DNA from: DAOTUL01 sp034437435
GTDB taxonomy: Bacteria; Chloroflexota; Anaerolineae; Aggregatilineales; Phototrophicaceae
DNA length: 31,419 bases
Direction of reading: 5' to 3'
Assembly (NCBI GenBank): GCA_964417785.1
Contig: CAYQJO010000019.1
Location: forward strand, 1-31,419
This document shows positions 14,259-22,348 of this stretch, in pieces. The notes under the pieces were generated by a model. It saw nothing but the letters and a program-made list of their open reading frames with translations. It did not search any database and was not told the DNA's origin. The translations under genes and the position numbers were made by a program. The first letter of the stretch is position 1; each line of letters opens with the position of its first letter.

Positions 14259-15830
14259 ATGCGTCTTTTATACCTCGTGCTTTGCTCGGTGTTGATCCTG
14301 ACCGGATGTGCTGAACAAGCCAGTTCGGTCGACAAAACCGAGATTGTCTACGGTCTGACCCTGGAGCCAAGCGGGTTCGATCCGCACATTCATGCGTCGT
14401 CGGAACTTGGGATCGTGCTGCGGCAGGTCTACGACACGCTCGTTTACCGTGATCCTGACACCCAGGAGATCGTACCGGGCCTGGCGTCAGAATGGACGGT
14501 CGCTGAAGACGGACTCAGCTATACTTTTATCTTGCGCCAGGACGTGTCGTTCCATGATGGCAGCCCCTTCAACGCGGAGGCGGTCGCGGCCAACCTGGAC
14601 CGCATCACCAACCCGGATACGCTGTCGCAGCGGGCGGTGTTTATGCTCGGTACCTATACCAGCTACACCATTTTGGACGCCTACACCATTCAGTTGAACC
14701 TATCCGCACCATATGCACCGCTGCTGGATTCGTTGAGTCAGGTGTATCTGGGCATGGCAAGTCCGACAGCGCTGGCGTCCTATTCCAACAACCGCTACCA
14801 GTTTCATCAGGTTGGTACGGGACCCTATCATTTTGTCGAAATGGTGCCTGGGGATCGGGTGGTTCTGGAACGCAGTGTGGACTACACCTGGGGGCCGTCG
14901 TTCTACCAGACTCCGGGCAACATCGACCGCATCACCTACCGCTTTTTCACCGACCCGGCGACCCGTGCTGAAGCGTTGGAGGACGGTCAGGCGCAAATCA
15001 TGGGCGAATTGGTGCCGTCTACGGCCCGTGCGCTGACCGGCAACGCCGGGGTGCGGTTGCTGCCTACCGCTGTGCCGGGTATCCCCTTGCAGTTCATGAT
15101 GCATGTCGAACGAGCGCCAACCGATAATGTCATCTTCCGGCAGGCGCTGATTCTGGCGACCAACCGCCGTGTGATTGTGGATACGGTCTACCAGGGATTC
15201 TCGCCGGTAGCCTGGGGGCCGCTTTCATCGCCGACGCTGTACTATGACCGGAGTCTGGTCGGACAATATGACTTTGACCCCGATCAGGCACGCTCGCTGC
15301 TGGAAAACCTGGGATACAGCGACGAGGACGGCAACGGGTATCTGGACGCAGGCGAGGGTGATCTGGAAGTGGTGGTCGTGTATCCGCCCTGGGGTCTGAT
15401 TCCACAGACCGTCCAACTCATGCAGGATCAATGGCGCGATGTTGGCATCCAGGCGGTGCTGCGTCCCGCTCCTGGTTTCCCCGCGCTGCGTGAGGCGGCG
15501 CAGGCCGGTGAATATAACCTGATCGCTTTCGATAACGCCGGTTACGATCCATCGGTGTTGAACCAGTTCTATCTCAGTGATGGGTCCAACAACTTCATGA
15601 ACTACAACAACCCGGAACTGGACAATGCCCTCACATTGGGTGTTCAGCAGATGGCACCGGGCAACCGCCGCTCGATCTACGCGCAAATCCAGCAGTTTAT
15701 CATGGATCAGGCGTTGATCCTGCCAGTGCGCGAATATGTGAACCTCAATGCGACCACCGACGAGGTGCGCGGCCTGCGCTTTGACACTTACGGCTGGTTC
15801 CCCTTGATGCATGCCGTCACGGTTGAGTGA
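14259..15830 (+). CDS. ABC transporter substrate-binding lipoprotein, family 5 (peptide/nickel type)
   Basis: This extracytoplasmic solute receptor is of the DppA/OppA/NikA family. The N-terminus MRLLYLVLCSVLILTGC carries a lipobox LTGC with Cys17 as the lipidation site. Family hallmarks follow: EPSGFDPHIHASSE, VYDTLVY, LASEWTVAEDGLSYTFILR, FHDGSPFNAEAV and VGTGPYHF. ATG 14259 is chosen over the ORF's earlier codon because GAGAAGGA ends five bases upstream. The length (523 residues) is normal. It overlaps the first permease gene or abuts it, forming a three-gene importer operon. Substrate cannot be read from the sequence; oligopeptides are the default for the family. Confidence 0.92.
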   Translation: MRLLYLVLCSVLILTGCAEQASSVDKTEIVYGLTLEPSGFDPHIHASSELGIVLRQVYDTLVYRDPDTQEIVPGLASEWTVAEDGLSYTFILRQDVSFHDGSPFNAEAVAANLDRITNPDTLSQRAVFMLGTYTSYTILDAYTIQLNLSAPYAPLLDSLSQVYLGMASPTALASYSNNRYQFHQVGTGPYHFVEMVPGDRVVLERSVDYTWGPSFYQTPGNIDRITYRFFTDPATRAEALEDGQAQIMGELVPSTARALTGNAGVRLLPTAVPGIPLQFMMHVERAPTDNVIFRQALILATNRRVIVDTVYQGFSPVAWGPLSSPTLYYDRSLVGQYDFDPDQARSLLENLGYSDEDGNGYLDAGEGDLEVVVVYPPWGLIPQTVQLMQDQWRDVGIQAVLRPAPGFPALREAAQAGEYNLIAFDNAGYDPSVLNQFYLSDGSNNFMNYNNPELDNALTLGVQQMAPGNRRSIYAQIQQFIMDQALILPVREYVNLNATTDEVRGLRFDTYGWFPLMHAVTVE

Positions 15831-15835
15831 GCGGG

Positions 15836-16675
15836 ATGCGGCTTATTCTGGTCGTCTGGGTGGCCGTCACCCTCACTTTCTTTGCGCTGCGTTTGCTGCC
15901 CGGCGACGCTGTAGACATGCAACTGGCGCAGAGCGGAGCCAGCCAGGACGCTATCTCCGATGTACGGGCGCGTCTCGGTCTGGATGTGCCACCGCTTGAG
16001 CAATATCTCCGATATATGGCCGGGCTGCTGCGCGGTGACCTGGGTGCCTCGCTCACCAGCGGTTTGCCAGTAGCGGAAATGATCGGTCAACGGTTGCCAG
16101 CGACAATTGTGCTGGCGCTCAGTGCGTCAGCATTGGCGACAGTAGCCGGAGTGGTGGTCGGCGTGGTAGCAGCCTATGGCAATACACTGGCACGTCTGCT
16201 CATTGACCTGGCTATCGGCACGCCGATCTACTGGACCGGCACGCTGGCCCTTGTGGCTTTCACGACAAGACCGGGCTGGCTGCCGGTGGTCATTCTGGCG
16301 TTTCATACGATGGGCGGATTGGCTCAGATGATCGCCGTGAATGTGCGCGAAATCAAAGACTCGGCCTATGTGACGGCAGCACGAGGAAAAGGATTGCCCG
16401 AAACCCTGATTCTGCGCCGTCATGTGCTGCGGGTGGCCCTGCTGCCCGTACTGACCGTTGGAGCGCTTCAGACCGGATTTTTGCTGGGGGGTACGGTCAT
16501 CACTGAGAGTCTGTTTGTCCGTTCGGGGATTGGTCGCCTGCTGCTGGACAGCACTCTGCGCCAGGATTATCCGGTTGTCCAGGGAATCGTGGTTCTGGCG
16601 GCGCTGGTGTATGCCAGCCTCACGGCGCTGGCGGATTGGACCCATCACTGGCTCGACCCGCGAATCCGGCGGTGA
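15836..16675 (+). CDS. ABC transporter permease, DppB type
   Basis: This is the first inner-membrane permease of the importer. It begins with a transmembrane helix and the family signature FALRLLPGDAVD. The EAA loop that contacts the ATPase is AYVTAARGKGLPE followed by LRRHVLRVALLP. VITESLFVRSGIGRLL is typical of the C-terminal half. Two starts are possible: GTG 15827, overlapping the previous stop as GTGA, and ATG 15836, giving 279 residues. The ATG fits the family's usual MR-start, but neither has a strong ribosome binding site. It is somewhat shorter than typical DppB (about 310-340). Confidence 0.9.
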   Translation: MRLILVVWVAVTLTFFALRLLPGDAVDMQLAQSGASQDAISDVRARLGLDVPPLEQYLRYMAGLLRGDLGASLTSGLPVAEMIGQRLPATIVLALSASALATVAGVVVGVVAAYGNTLARLLIDLAIGTPIYWTGTLALVAFTTRPGWLPVVILAFHTMGGLAQMIAVNVREIKDSAYVTAARGKGLPETLILRRHVLRVALLPVLTVGALQTGFLLGGTVITESLFVRSGIGRLLLDSTLRQDYPVVQGIVVLAALVYASLTALADWTHHWLDPRIRR

Positions 16676-16676
16676 A

Positions 16677-17435
16677 ATGCGTCTGAGTCTTATCACTCTT
16701 GGCGTGATTTTTGGGCTGACACTGGCGGCTCCCTGGCTCGCGCCCCACGATCCCATGCGAACCTATCCGGAGATGGCGCTCAGCGCTCCCACAGCCGATT
16801 TCCCGTTCGGCACCGACCTTCTGGGCCGCGATATTCTCAGCCGGGTGCTGTATGGCGGTCGGCATACGCTGTTGATCGCCGCCGCTGCCACTGGCATCGC
16901 CATGGTCCCCGCTGTGCTGGTGGGGGTGACCGGTGGTCGATGGGTGGACCCGGTCATTGTGTTGCTGCTCAACGGTCTGCTGGCGATACCATCGCTGCTG
17001 ATGGCGCTGGTGGTTCTGACCGTGTTGGGCAGTGGTCAAGGGCAGCTTGCGCTGGCGGTGGGTATTGCTCATGTCGCTCAGGCGGCCAGTGTGGTGCGGT
17101 CGGCGGTGCGGGCTGTGCGCGGGATGGAGTATGTGGAAGGGGCGCGGGCTGTGGGAGCGACACAACTGCGCATCATCCGATTGTACATTCTACCTGGTGT
17201 GCGTCCGACGGTGCTGGCCTATACCGGCGTGATTTTCGCCTATAGCCTGATGAACAGTGCGGCGCTCAGCTTTCTGGGGTTGAGGGGTGATCCGGGTGTG
17301 CCGGATTGGGGCGTGATCCTGGCGGAGGGGCGGCTCGTCTTCCGAACCGCCCCCTGGGCAACGATTGTGCCGGGATTGGCAATCACGCTGACCGTGATGG
17401 CTGTGAACGGTATCGCTACTCGATACCGTAGATAG
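16677..17435 (+). CDS. ABC transporter permease, DppC type
   Basis: This is the second permease of the importer. The signature FPFGTDLLGRDILSRVLYGG is near the N-terminus, and the EAA loop is EYVEGARAVGATQLRIIRLY. SLMNSAALSFLGL and PDWGVILAEG are typical C-terminal motifs. ATG 16677 starts 1 base after the DppB stop, giving 252 residues. This is shorter than usual because the cytoplasmic N-terminal extension is missing. The expected DppD/DppF ATPase genes do not follow; instead the 3' end overlaps the convergent DUF3179 gene by 20 bases. Confidence 0.92.
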   Translation: MRLSLITLGVIFGLTLAAPWLAPHDPMRTYPEMALSAPTADFPFGTDLLGRDILSRVLYGGRHTLLIAAAATGIAMVPAVLVGVTGGRWVDPVIVLLLNGLLAIPSLLMALVVLTVLGSGQGQLALAVGIAHVAQAASVVRSAVRAVRGMEYVEGARAVGATQLRIIRLYILPGVRPTVLAYTGVIFAYSLMNSAALSFLGLRGDPGVPDWGVILAEGRLVFRTAPWATIVPGLAITLTVMAVNGIATRYRR

Positions 17436-18568
17436 CCGTCTCCGGATGGAAAGCGGCCCAGGCGAACCAGAAGTGCGGCGCGAATAGTTCCTGGCGAAGC
17501 TGGGTGCCTTGCAGTTCACCGGCGATGGCGGTACCGAAGACATTCCATGTGCTGCCGGTTTCCTCATCCTGGATGGTGTCGCCATCCGAGGTAAACGTCA
17601 GGGTTTGACCATCGATCTCACGCCGGAAAAGGGCGGCCATGCCGACATCGCGTGAGTCATCGATGTTGGATTGATCCAGGGCGCTGACTTTGCCCGGTTG
17701 CCAGAAGGCGACCACATTGCGATCACCGATGGTGTCGTTAATGACAAATGCTTCCGACAATGCCGGGAAGGGATAGGCCATCGCCTCACCCTGGATAGTA
17801 CCGGCCAGTACCCGCTCCGTCGCGAATAAGCGGTCATCGACATCGCCCTGAAACAGGAAGGGGTCGTCGGTGCTGTCGTAACCCCGGTAGGGATTGGTTC
17901 CATAGCTCGTGGCCGGTACCTGGTCACTGCTTTCACGATTCAGTATCACGCCGTCGGGAAACTGCTCGACAAAGGTGCTGAAGCCGACCATCTGCGAAGG
18001 CAGCACATCCAGTGTGGTGCCGGTGTATTCACCGATGATGGCTTCGCCGGTGAACTGCTGCCACCAGCTTTGTGTCTGGTCGTCCCACATAATCAGATCG
18101 CTGTTGCGCAGAAAACCGGATACGCCCATACGCAGGGTTTGGCCGTCAACAGTGCGGTCGAAGACAATGGCACTGTTGCAAAGTGGGCAGAATGTGACGG
18201 CCACCGGTTGACCGGCGATTTCGTCGTNNNNNNNNNNNNNNNNNNNNNNNNNNNNNNNNNNNNNNNNNNNNNNNNNNNNNNNNNNNNNNNNNNNNNNNNN
18301 NNNNNNNNNNNNNNNNNNNNNNNNNNNGCCATTCGCTGGCGGCCTCAATCGACTCGAACTGCGGATTATCGATGGGTGGGATGCCGTCCGGTGGTGGACC
18401 GCCACGCACGATTTCGTTGAATTCTACACTGCGCTGGCAGAAGTCGGTTAATTCCCAGAAGGGAAGTTCGATCTGTTCGCAGTCGATGTCATCCTGCGCA
18501 TGGGTCGGAGCAACCATCGCGAGCAGTGTCAGTGCCAGTACGCCAAGTATTCCAGCAAGTGCTTTCAT
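17416..18568 (-). CDS. DUF3179 protein, downstream tandem copy (interrupted by assembly gap)
   Basis: This secreted protein has a cleavable signal peptide (MKALAGILGVLALTLLAMV, cut near THA-Q). The DUF3179 domain begins at GGPPPDGIPPID and includes the hallmark FCPLCNSAIVFDR with a CxxC pair. The biochemical role of this family is not established. The gene is broken only by the run of N: the two flanks are in different frames at the placeholder length of 100, but join in frame if the missing stretch is 90 bases, as in the neighbouring copy. GGAG, overlapping the upstream copy's last codon and stop, lies 9 bases before ATG 18568, so translation is probably coupled. It is nearly identical in its C-terminal half to the upstream copy but has a different N-terminus. 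Confidence 0.9.
17447..17796. repeat. Tandem duplication, 350-bp identical tract (copy 1)
   Basis: This tract is identical base for base, by eye, to 18606-18955. Beyond 17797 the copies differ at many sites, including a one-codon length change near 17910. Such a sharp boundary suggests recent gene conversion within an older duplication. Confidence 0.9.
18228..18327. other. Assembly gap (100 N placeholder)
   Basis: A run of exactly 100 N sits inside the downstream DUF3179 copy. The intact copy has 90 bases (19384-19473) between the same flanking sequences, so the true gap is probably 90. The placement suggests the assembler failed on the tandem duplication. Confidence 0.95.
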
Positions 18569-18574
18569 TTTTTA

Positions 18575-19747
18575 CTACTCCTGTCCATAAACGGCTGTAT
18601 TGGTGTGGAAAGCGGCCCAGGCGAACCAGAAGTGCGGCGCGAATAGTTCCTGGCGAAGCTGGGTGCCTTGCAGTTCACCGGCGATGGCGGTACCGAAGAC
18701 ATTCCATGTGCTGCCGGTTTCCTCATCCTGGATGGTGTCGCCATCCGAGGTAAACGTCAGGGTTTGACCATCGATCTCACGCCGGAAAAGGGCGGCCATG
18801 CCGACATCGCGTGAGTCATCGATGTTGGATTGATCCAGGGCGCTGACTTTGCCCGGTTGCCAGAAGGCGACCACATTGCGATCACCGATGGTGTCGTTAA
18901 TGACAAATGCTTCCGACAATGCCGGGAAGGGATAGGCCATCGCCTCACCCTGGATGGTACCGGCCAGTACCCGCTCCGTCGCGAATAAGCGGTTATCGAC
19001 ATCGCCCTGAAACAGGAAAGGATCGTCGGTGCTGTCGTAACCCCGGTAGGGATTGGTACCATAACTGCTGCTAGAGTAGCCGCTGCTGTCACGGGTCAGT
19101 ACCACGCCGTCGGGGAACTGCTCGACAAACGCGCTGAATCCGACTACCTGCGAGGACAGCACATCCAGTGTGGTGCCGGTGAATCTGCCGACGATGGCTT
19201 CGCCGGTGAACTGCTGCCACCAGCTTTGCGTCTGGTTGTCCCACATGATCAGATCGCTGTTGCGTAGATAGCCGGACACACCCATACGCAGGGTTTGGCC
19301 GTCAACAGTGCGGTCGAAGACAATGGCGCTGTTGCAAAGTGGGCAGAATGTGACGGCCACCGGTTGACCGGCGATTTCGTCGTTGACGATCTCATGCCGG
19401 GTCATGATCGCCAGCGGATAAGCGCGGGCTTCGCCGTCCAGTTCCAGCGCAATCACCGGAGACTGTGGCTGGAGCCATTCGCTGGCGGCCTCAATCGACT
19501 CGAACTGCGGATTATCGATGGGTGGGATTCCGTCCGGTGGTGGACCACCGGAGATGATCTCATCGAAAGGAACGTTGGACTGGCAAAAGTCGGTCTGGTC
19601 CCAGAAGCCAGCATGGCGTAAATTGGGGACTGTACAGCCAGAACTGTTGGTTTGTCCGTTCACATTACCGACCTGTCGCAAAAGCAGGCCGCTGGCGATC
19701 ACCGTCAGAGCAATTACGGCGATGGTTGGGGTAATTCGTTTTAACAT
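18575..19747 (-). CDS. DUF3179 protein, upstream tandem copy (intact)
   Basis: The protein is 390 residues. The N-terminus (about 1-25, LKRITPTIAVIALTVIASGLL) is a signal or signal-anchor segment, followed by a Ser/Gly/Asn-rich stretch. The DUF3179 domain contains ALELDGEARAYPLAIMTRHE, the FCPLCNSAIVFDR CxxC motif and FTGEAIVGRFTGTTLDVL. ATG 19747 is chosen because AGGAG is 9 bases upstream; a TTG two codons earlier is only 3 bases from it. The downstream copy starts 6 bases after its stop. It is divergent from the polysaccharide deacetylase gene. The two copies probably share function but are delivered differently (anchored versus released). Confidence 0.92.
   Translation of the reverse strand: MLKRITPTIAVIALTVIASGLLLRQVGNVNGQTNSSGCTVPNLRHAGFWDQTDFCQSNVPFDEIISGGPPPDGIPPIDNPQFESIEAASEWLQPQSPVIALELDGEARAYPLAIMTRHEIVNDEIAGQPVAVTFCPLCNSAIVFDRTVDGQTLRMGVSGYLRNSDLIMWDNQTQSWWQQFTGEAIVGRFTGTTLDVLSSQVVGFSAFVEQFPDGVVLTRDSSGYSSSSYGTNPYRGYDSTDDPFLFQGDVDNRLFATERVLAGTIQGEAMAYPFPALSEAFVINDTIGDRNVVAFWQPGKVSALDQSNIDDSRDVGMAALFRREIDGQTLTFTSDGDTIQDEETGSTWNVFGTAIAGELQGTQLRQELFAPHFWFAWAAFHTNTAVYGQE
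18606..18955. repeat. Tandem duplication, 350-bp identical tract (copy 2)
   Basis: This is the partner of 17447-17796, at an offset of 1159 bases. It covers the C-terminal third of the DUF3179 coding region. Confidence 0.9.
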
Positions 19748-19819
19748 CCACAAAATCTCCTATAACTACACTTCACCTTTGAGATGATCGTAATTGCAGA
19801 AATCTTACGTGGGGTGGAA

Positions 19820-20590
19820 ATGGTGTTACGTGGTTTGATTATAGCTGTATTAATGTTTGCATCGATGGCGGGGCAGGCCGGTGTTGTCGAATGGGATGGC
19901 ACGCTGCGCCGTATACGGGTACCCATCCTGATGTATCATTATGTCAGTACGTTACCCGACGATGCCGACGACATCCGCATTGGACTCACGGTGACGCCAC
20001 CGGTATTCCGCCAGCAGATGGCCTATCTGCACGACAATGGTTACACCACCATCTCGCTCTACCAGCTATACGATGCGCTCATGACTGGCGAACCGCTGCC
20101 AGCGAAGCCGGTGGTGTTGACCTTCGATGATGGTTACCGCGATCACTATCAGGAAGCCTTTCCGATTTTGCGTGAATTCGGATTTACCGGGACGTTCTTT
20201 GTTATCACGGAGACCGCAGACACCAACAACCCGGCACATCTAAGTTGGTCACAGATTGCTGAGATGGCTGCTGCCGGGATGCACATGGAGTCGCATTCTA
20301 AGAGTCACCCGGATATGCGCGAACGCGACCATGATTTTCTCGTGTATCAGGTGTTGGGAAGTCTGGAAAGCCTGGAGGCCCATACCGGTGTACGTGCGCG
20401 GATGTTCTGCTATCCGGTGGGGCGTTACGATCCGGCTGTTCTGGCAGTCCTGGAACAGGCCAATGTCCTGCTGGCTGTGACGACACAATCCGGTGTCTAC
20501 CATACGACCAGTGATCCGCTTGAGCTTCCCCGTGTTCGGGTGACGGACGACATGGTCGAGGTGGGTTTCCAGAACGTACTGGCAGGATAG
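19820..20590 (+). CDS. Polysaccharide deacetylase (NodB homology), secreted
   Basis: The protein probably removes N- or O-acetyl groups from a cell-surface polysaccharide or peptidoglycan. From ATG 19820 it is 256 residues with a signal peptide (MVLRGLIIAVLMFASMAGQA). Motif 1 is LTFDDGY (100-106), with the catalytic/metal Asp pair 103-104. Motif 2 is ESHSKSHP (157-164), with metal-binding His159 and His163. Motif 3 is FCYPVGRYD (196-204). The opening VPILMYHYVS is typical of this branch. An earlier ATG at 19784 is in frame but would add 12 residues before the signal peptide. GGGGTGG just before 19820 is a close but short-spaced ribosome binding site, so the start is uncertain. Confidence 0.9.
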   Translation: MVLRGLIIAVLMFASMAGQAGVVEWDGTLRRIRVPILMYHYVSTLPDDADDIRIGLTVTPPVFRQQMAYLHDNGYTTISLYQLYDALMTGEPLPAKPVVLTFDDGYRDHYQEAFPILREFGFTGTFFVITETADTNNPAHLSWSQIAEMAAAGMHMESHSKSHPDMRERDHDFLVYQVLGSLESLEAHTGVRARMFCYPVGRYDPAVLAVLEQANVLLAVTTQSGVYHTTSDPLELPRVRVTDDMVEVGFQNVLAG

Positions 20591-20593
20591 CCG

Positions 20594-20617
20594 AAAACAC
20601 CCGCCATAAAGCGGGTG
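20594..20617 (-). terminator. Intrinsic terminator for the small membrane protein gene
   Basis: CACCCGC (20598-20604) and GCGGGTG (20611-20617) form a 7-bp stem with a 6-base loop. On the minus strand it is followed by four T residues (20594-20597). The plus side has no T run, so it serves mainly the minus gene. Confidence 0.6.
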
Positions 20618-20649
20618 AGGCAGAGTTAATACCTGTGGACCATACTGGA

Positions 20650-20889
20650 TTAGTCAGGCCAGATTTTCGTTTCCATGAGGTAATCCAGGATGGTGACGAA
20701 TACCAGGCCGAGCGGGAAAGCCGTCCAGAAGAAATACTGTATTCCATATTTACCGGCGCTGACCGCTTCTGCATTCGGGCTTGGGCTGACAGATGGCAGG
20801 AAGAAAGTCAAAATCGCCATTGTAATCACCACGCCCAACACCATCGATACTACCCAGACGATGAGACGCCGAATTGTAAGTGAGGACAT
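20650..20889 (-). CDS. Small two-helix membrane protein, unknown function
   Basis: The protein is 79 residues with two hydrophobic helices (about 9-30, LIVWVVSMVLGVVITMAILTFF, and about 50-70) separated by a Ser/Pro/Ala loop (PSVSPSPNAEAVSAG). No family is recognised. Coding status is supported by an AGGAG box seven bases before ATG 20889, a plausible promoter at 20908-20937 and a terminator at 20594-20617, so it is an independent single-gene unit. Function unknown. Confidence 0.75.
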   Translation of the reverse strand: MSSLTIRRLIVWVVSMVLGVVITMAILTFFLPSVSPSPNAEAVSAGKYGIQYFFWTAFPLGLVFVTILDYLMETKIWPD

Positions 20890-20907
20890 GCAATATCTCC
20901 TGATTGT

Positions 20908-20937
20908 ATTCTAGTACAACTCTGTTATTCATTTTAA
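20908..20937 (-). promoter_or_regulatory. Putative promoter of the small membrane protein gene
   Basis: The minus strand has TTAAAA (plus 20932-20937), an 18-base spacer and TAGAAT (plus 20908-20913), moderate matches to sigma70 boxes. Transcription would start shortly before the ribosome binding site. Confidence 0.4.
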
Positions 20938-21066
20938 CGTGACTGGTGGCCGCTTTGCAAGCGAGGATATGGGTTGCCGCCGCTTTAATTTGAGGTTAAA
21001 CTCCTGTAAAAATACCTTGCTTATTTGTGTTGGGTTTAAAGTACGTGGAGTTGTAGGAGATAATTC

Positions 21067-22272
21067 GTGGTTGACCTATTCGAGAAAGCGAAGACCTTTA
21101 CCCGGCCCCGAGAAGCAGTCGAAATGGGGATTTATCCTTATTTCCGCGCCTTGAGCGTCTCTGAGGGTACGACCGCGGTCTTTGAGGGCAAAGAGGTTGT
21201 CATGATCGGGTCGAACAATTACCTGGGTCTGACGACGGATCCGCGTGTACGGGCAGCGTCGGCTGAAGCGTTAGAGCGCTATGGAACCAGTGTAACCGGG
21301 TCGCGTTTTCTGAACGGCACATTGGAGATGCATCTTGAACTGGATCGCCGGTTGGCACAATTTGTGGGTAAGGAGGCTGCACTGGTCTTCTCCACAGGTT
21401 ACCAGACCAATGTCGGTGTGATTTCCGCGCTGGTGCAGAAGGGCGATTACGTTATCATCGACAAGGATGCCCATGCCAGTGTGGTTGATGGCTGTTTGAT
21501 GGCACGCGGTGAGCTAAAACGCTTTCGTCATAACGATATGGACGATCTCGACCGCGTTCTGGGCAATCTGCCAGCGGGTGCCGGTAAGTTGGTGGTGATC
21601 GACGGTGTCTACAGCATGGGGGGTGACATTGGTCCGGTGCCAGCAGTCGTGGAGATTGCTAAAAAGTATGGTGCGCGGGTGATGGTCGATGATGCACACG
21701 GAATCGGCGTGACCGGGGGGGGGCGCGGCACGTCCCACCATTTTGGTCTGACTGATGAGGTCGATCTCATCATGGGGACGTTCAGCAAGAGTTTCGCCTC
21801 AATCGGTGGGTTTATCGCCGGTGATGAAGAGATTGTGCATTTTATCCGGCACCATGCTCGTTCGCTGATCTTCTCCGCCGCACTGCCAGCACCTAATCTG
21901 GCGGCGGTGATGAAGGCACTGGATATTATCGAGTCCGAGCCGGAGCATGTACGCCGGTTGTGGGATAACGCCGACTATATGCGTGATGGCCTCAAGAGCC
22001 TGGGGTATGATGTCGGCAGCAGCAATACACCGATTATCCCGGTGTATATCCGCGATGATTACCGCACCGTTCTGGCATGGCACGCGCTGATTGACAACGG
22101 CGCGTACACCAATCCGGTGCTGCCACCGGGTGTACCCCCGAATTGTAGCCTGCTGCGTACCAGCTATCTGGCGACGCACGAACGGGAACACCTGGACCGG
22201 GCGCTGCGGGCTTTCGAAATTGTCGGATATAACCTCGACCTGATCCCGGAGCCTGACCGCGAAACGGTGTAG
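21067..22272 (+). CDS. Alpha-oxoamine synthase (AONS/KBL/serine palmitoyltransferase family)
   Basis: This PLP-dependent enzyme condenses an amino acid with an acyl-CoA and releases CO2. The 401-residue length is right. Motifs are SNNYLGL (49-55), GTSVTGSRFLNGT (73-85), His136 in KDAHAS, Asp208/His211 in VDDAHGIG, and the PLP lysine Lys241 in GTFSKSFASIGGF. The segments MGIYPYFRAL and RSLIFSAALPA resemble bacterial serine palmitoyltransferases more than BioF or Kbl, so sphingoid-base synthesis is possible, but no bio, tdh or sphingolipid gene is nearby to decide. The start is GTG 21067, with AGGAGA ending six bases upstream. A strong terminator follows. Confidence 0.88.
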   Translation: MVDLFEKAKTFTRPREAVEMGIYPYFRALSVSEGTTAVFEGKEVVMIGSNNYLGLTTDPRVRAASAEALERYGTSVTGSRFLNGTLEMHLELDRRLAQFVGKEAALVFSTGYQTNVGVISALVQKGDYVIIDKDAHASVVDGCLMARGELKRFRHNDMDDLDRVLGNLPAGAGKLVVIDGVYSMGGDIGPVPAVVEIAKKYGARVMVDDAHGIGVTGGGRGTSHHFGLTDEVDLIMGTFSKSFASIGGFIAGDEEIVHFIRHHARSLIFSAALPAPNLAAVMKALDIIESEPEHVRRLWDNADYMRDGLKSLGYDVGSSNTPIIPVYIRDDYRTVLAWHALIDNGAYTNPVLPPGVPPNCSLLRTSYLATHEREHLDRALRAFEIVGYNLDLIPEPDRETV

Positions 22273-22291
22273 AAGATAGGCCGAGATCGAC

Positions 22292-22329
22292 AATCAAAAA
22301 AGGGCGCTCATTGCGCCCTTTTTTTGATT
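22292..22329. terminator. Strong bidirectional terminator
   Basis: AAAAAAGGGCGC (22296-22307) pairs with GCGCCCTTTTTTT (22313-22325) around a 5-base loop, and the stem extends with flanking AATC/GATT. Both strands end in T runs. It separates the convergent oxoamine synthase and RND genes. Confidence 0.95.
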
Positions 22330-22348
22330 CTGTAGTATTGCCGCGGCG

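Noticed and set aside
14191..14370. N-terminal extension of the PrsW-like frame
   Set aside because: It runs opposite the binding-protein gene and its signal peptide, has no ribosome binding site, and GTG 14190 has one.
16458..16676. Upstream extension of the DppC-type frame
   Set aside because: It lies within the DppB-type coding sequence in another frame. The ATG at 16677 gives the normal permease N-terminus.
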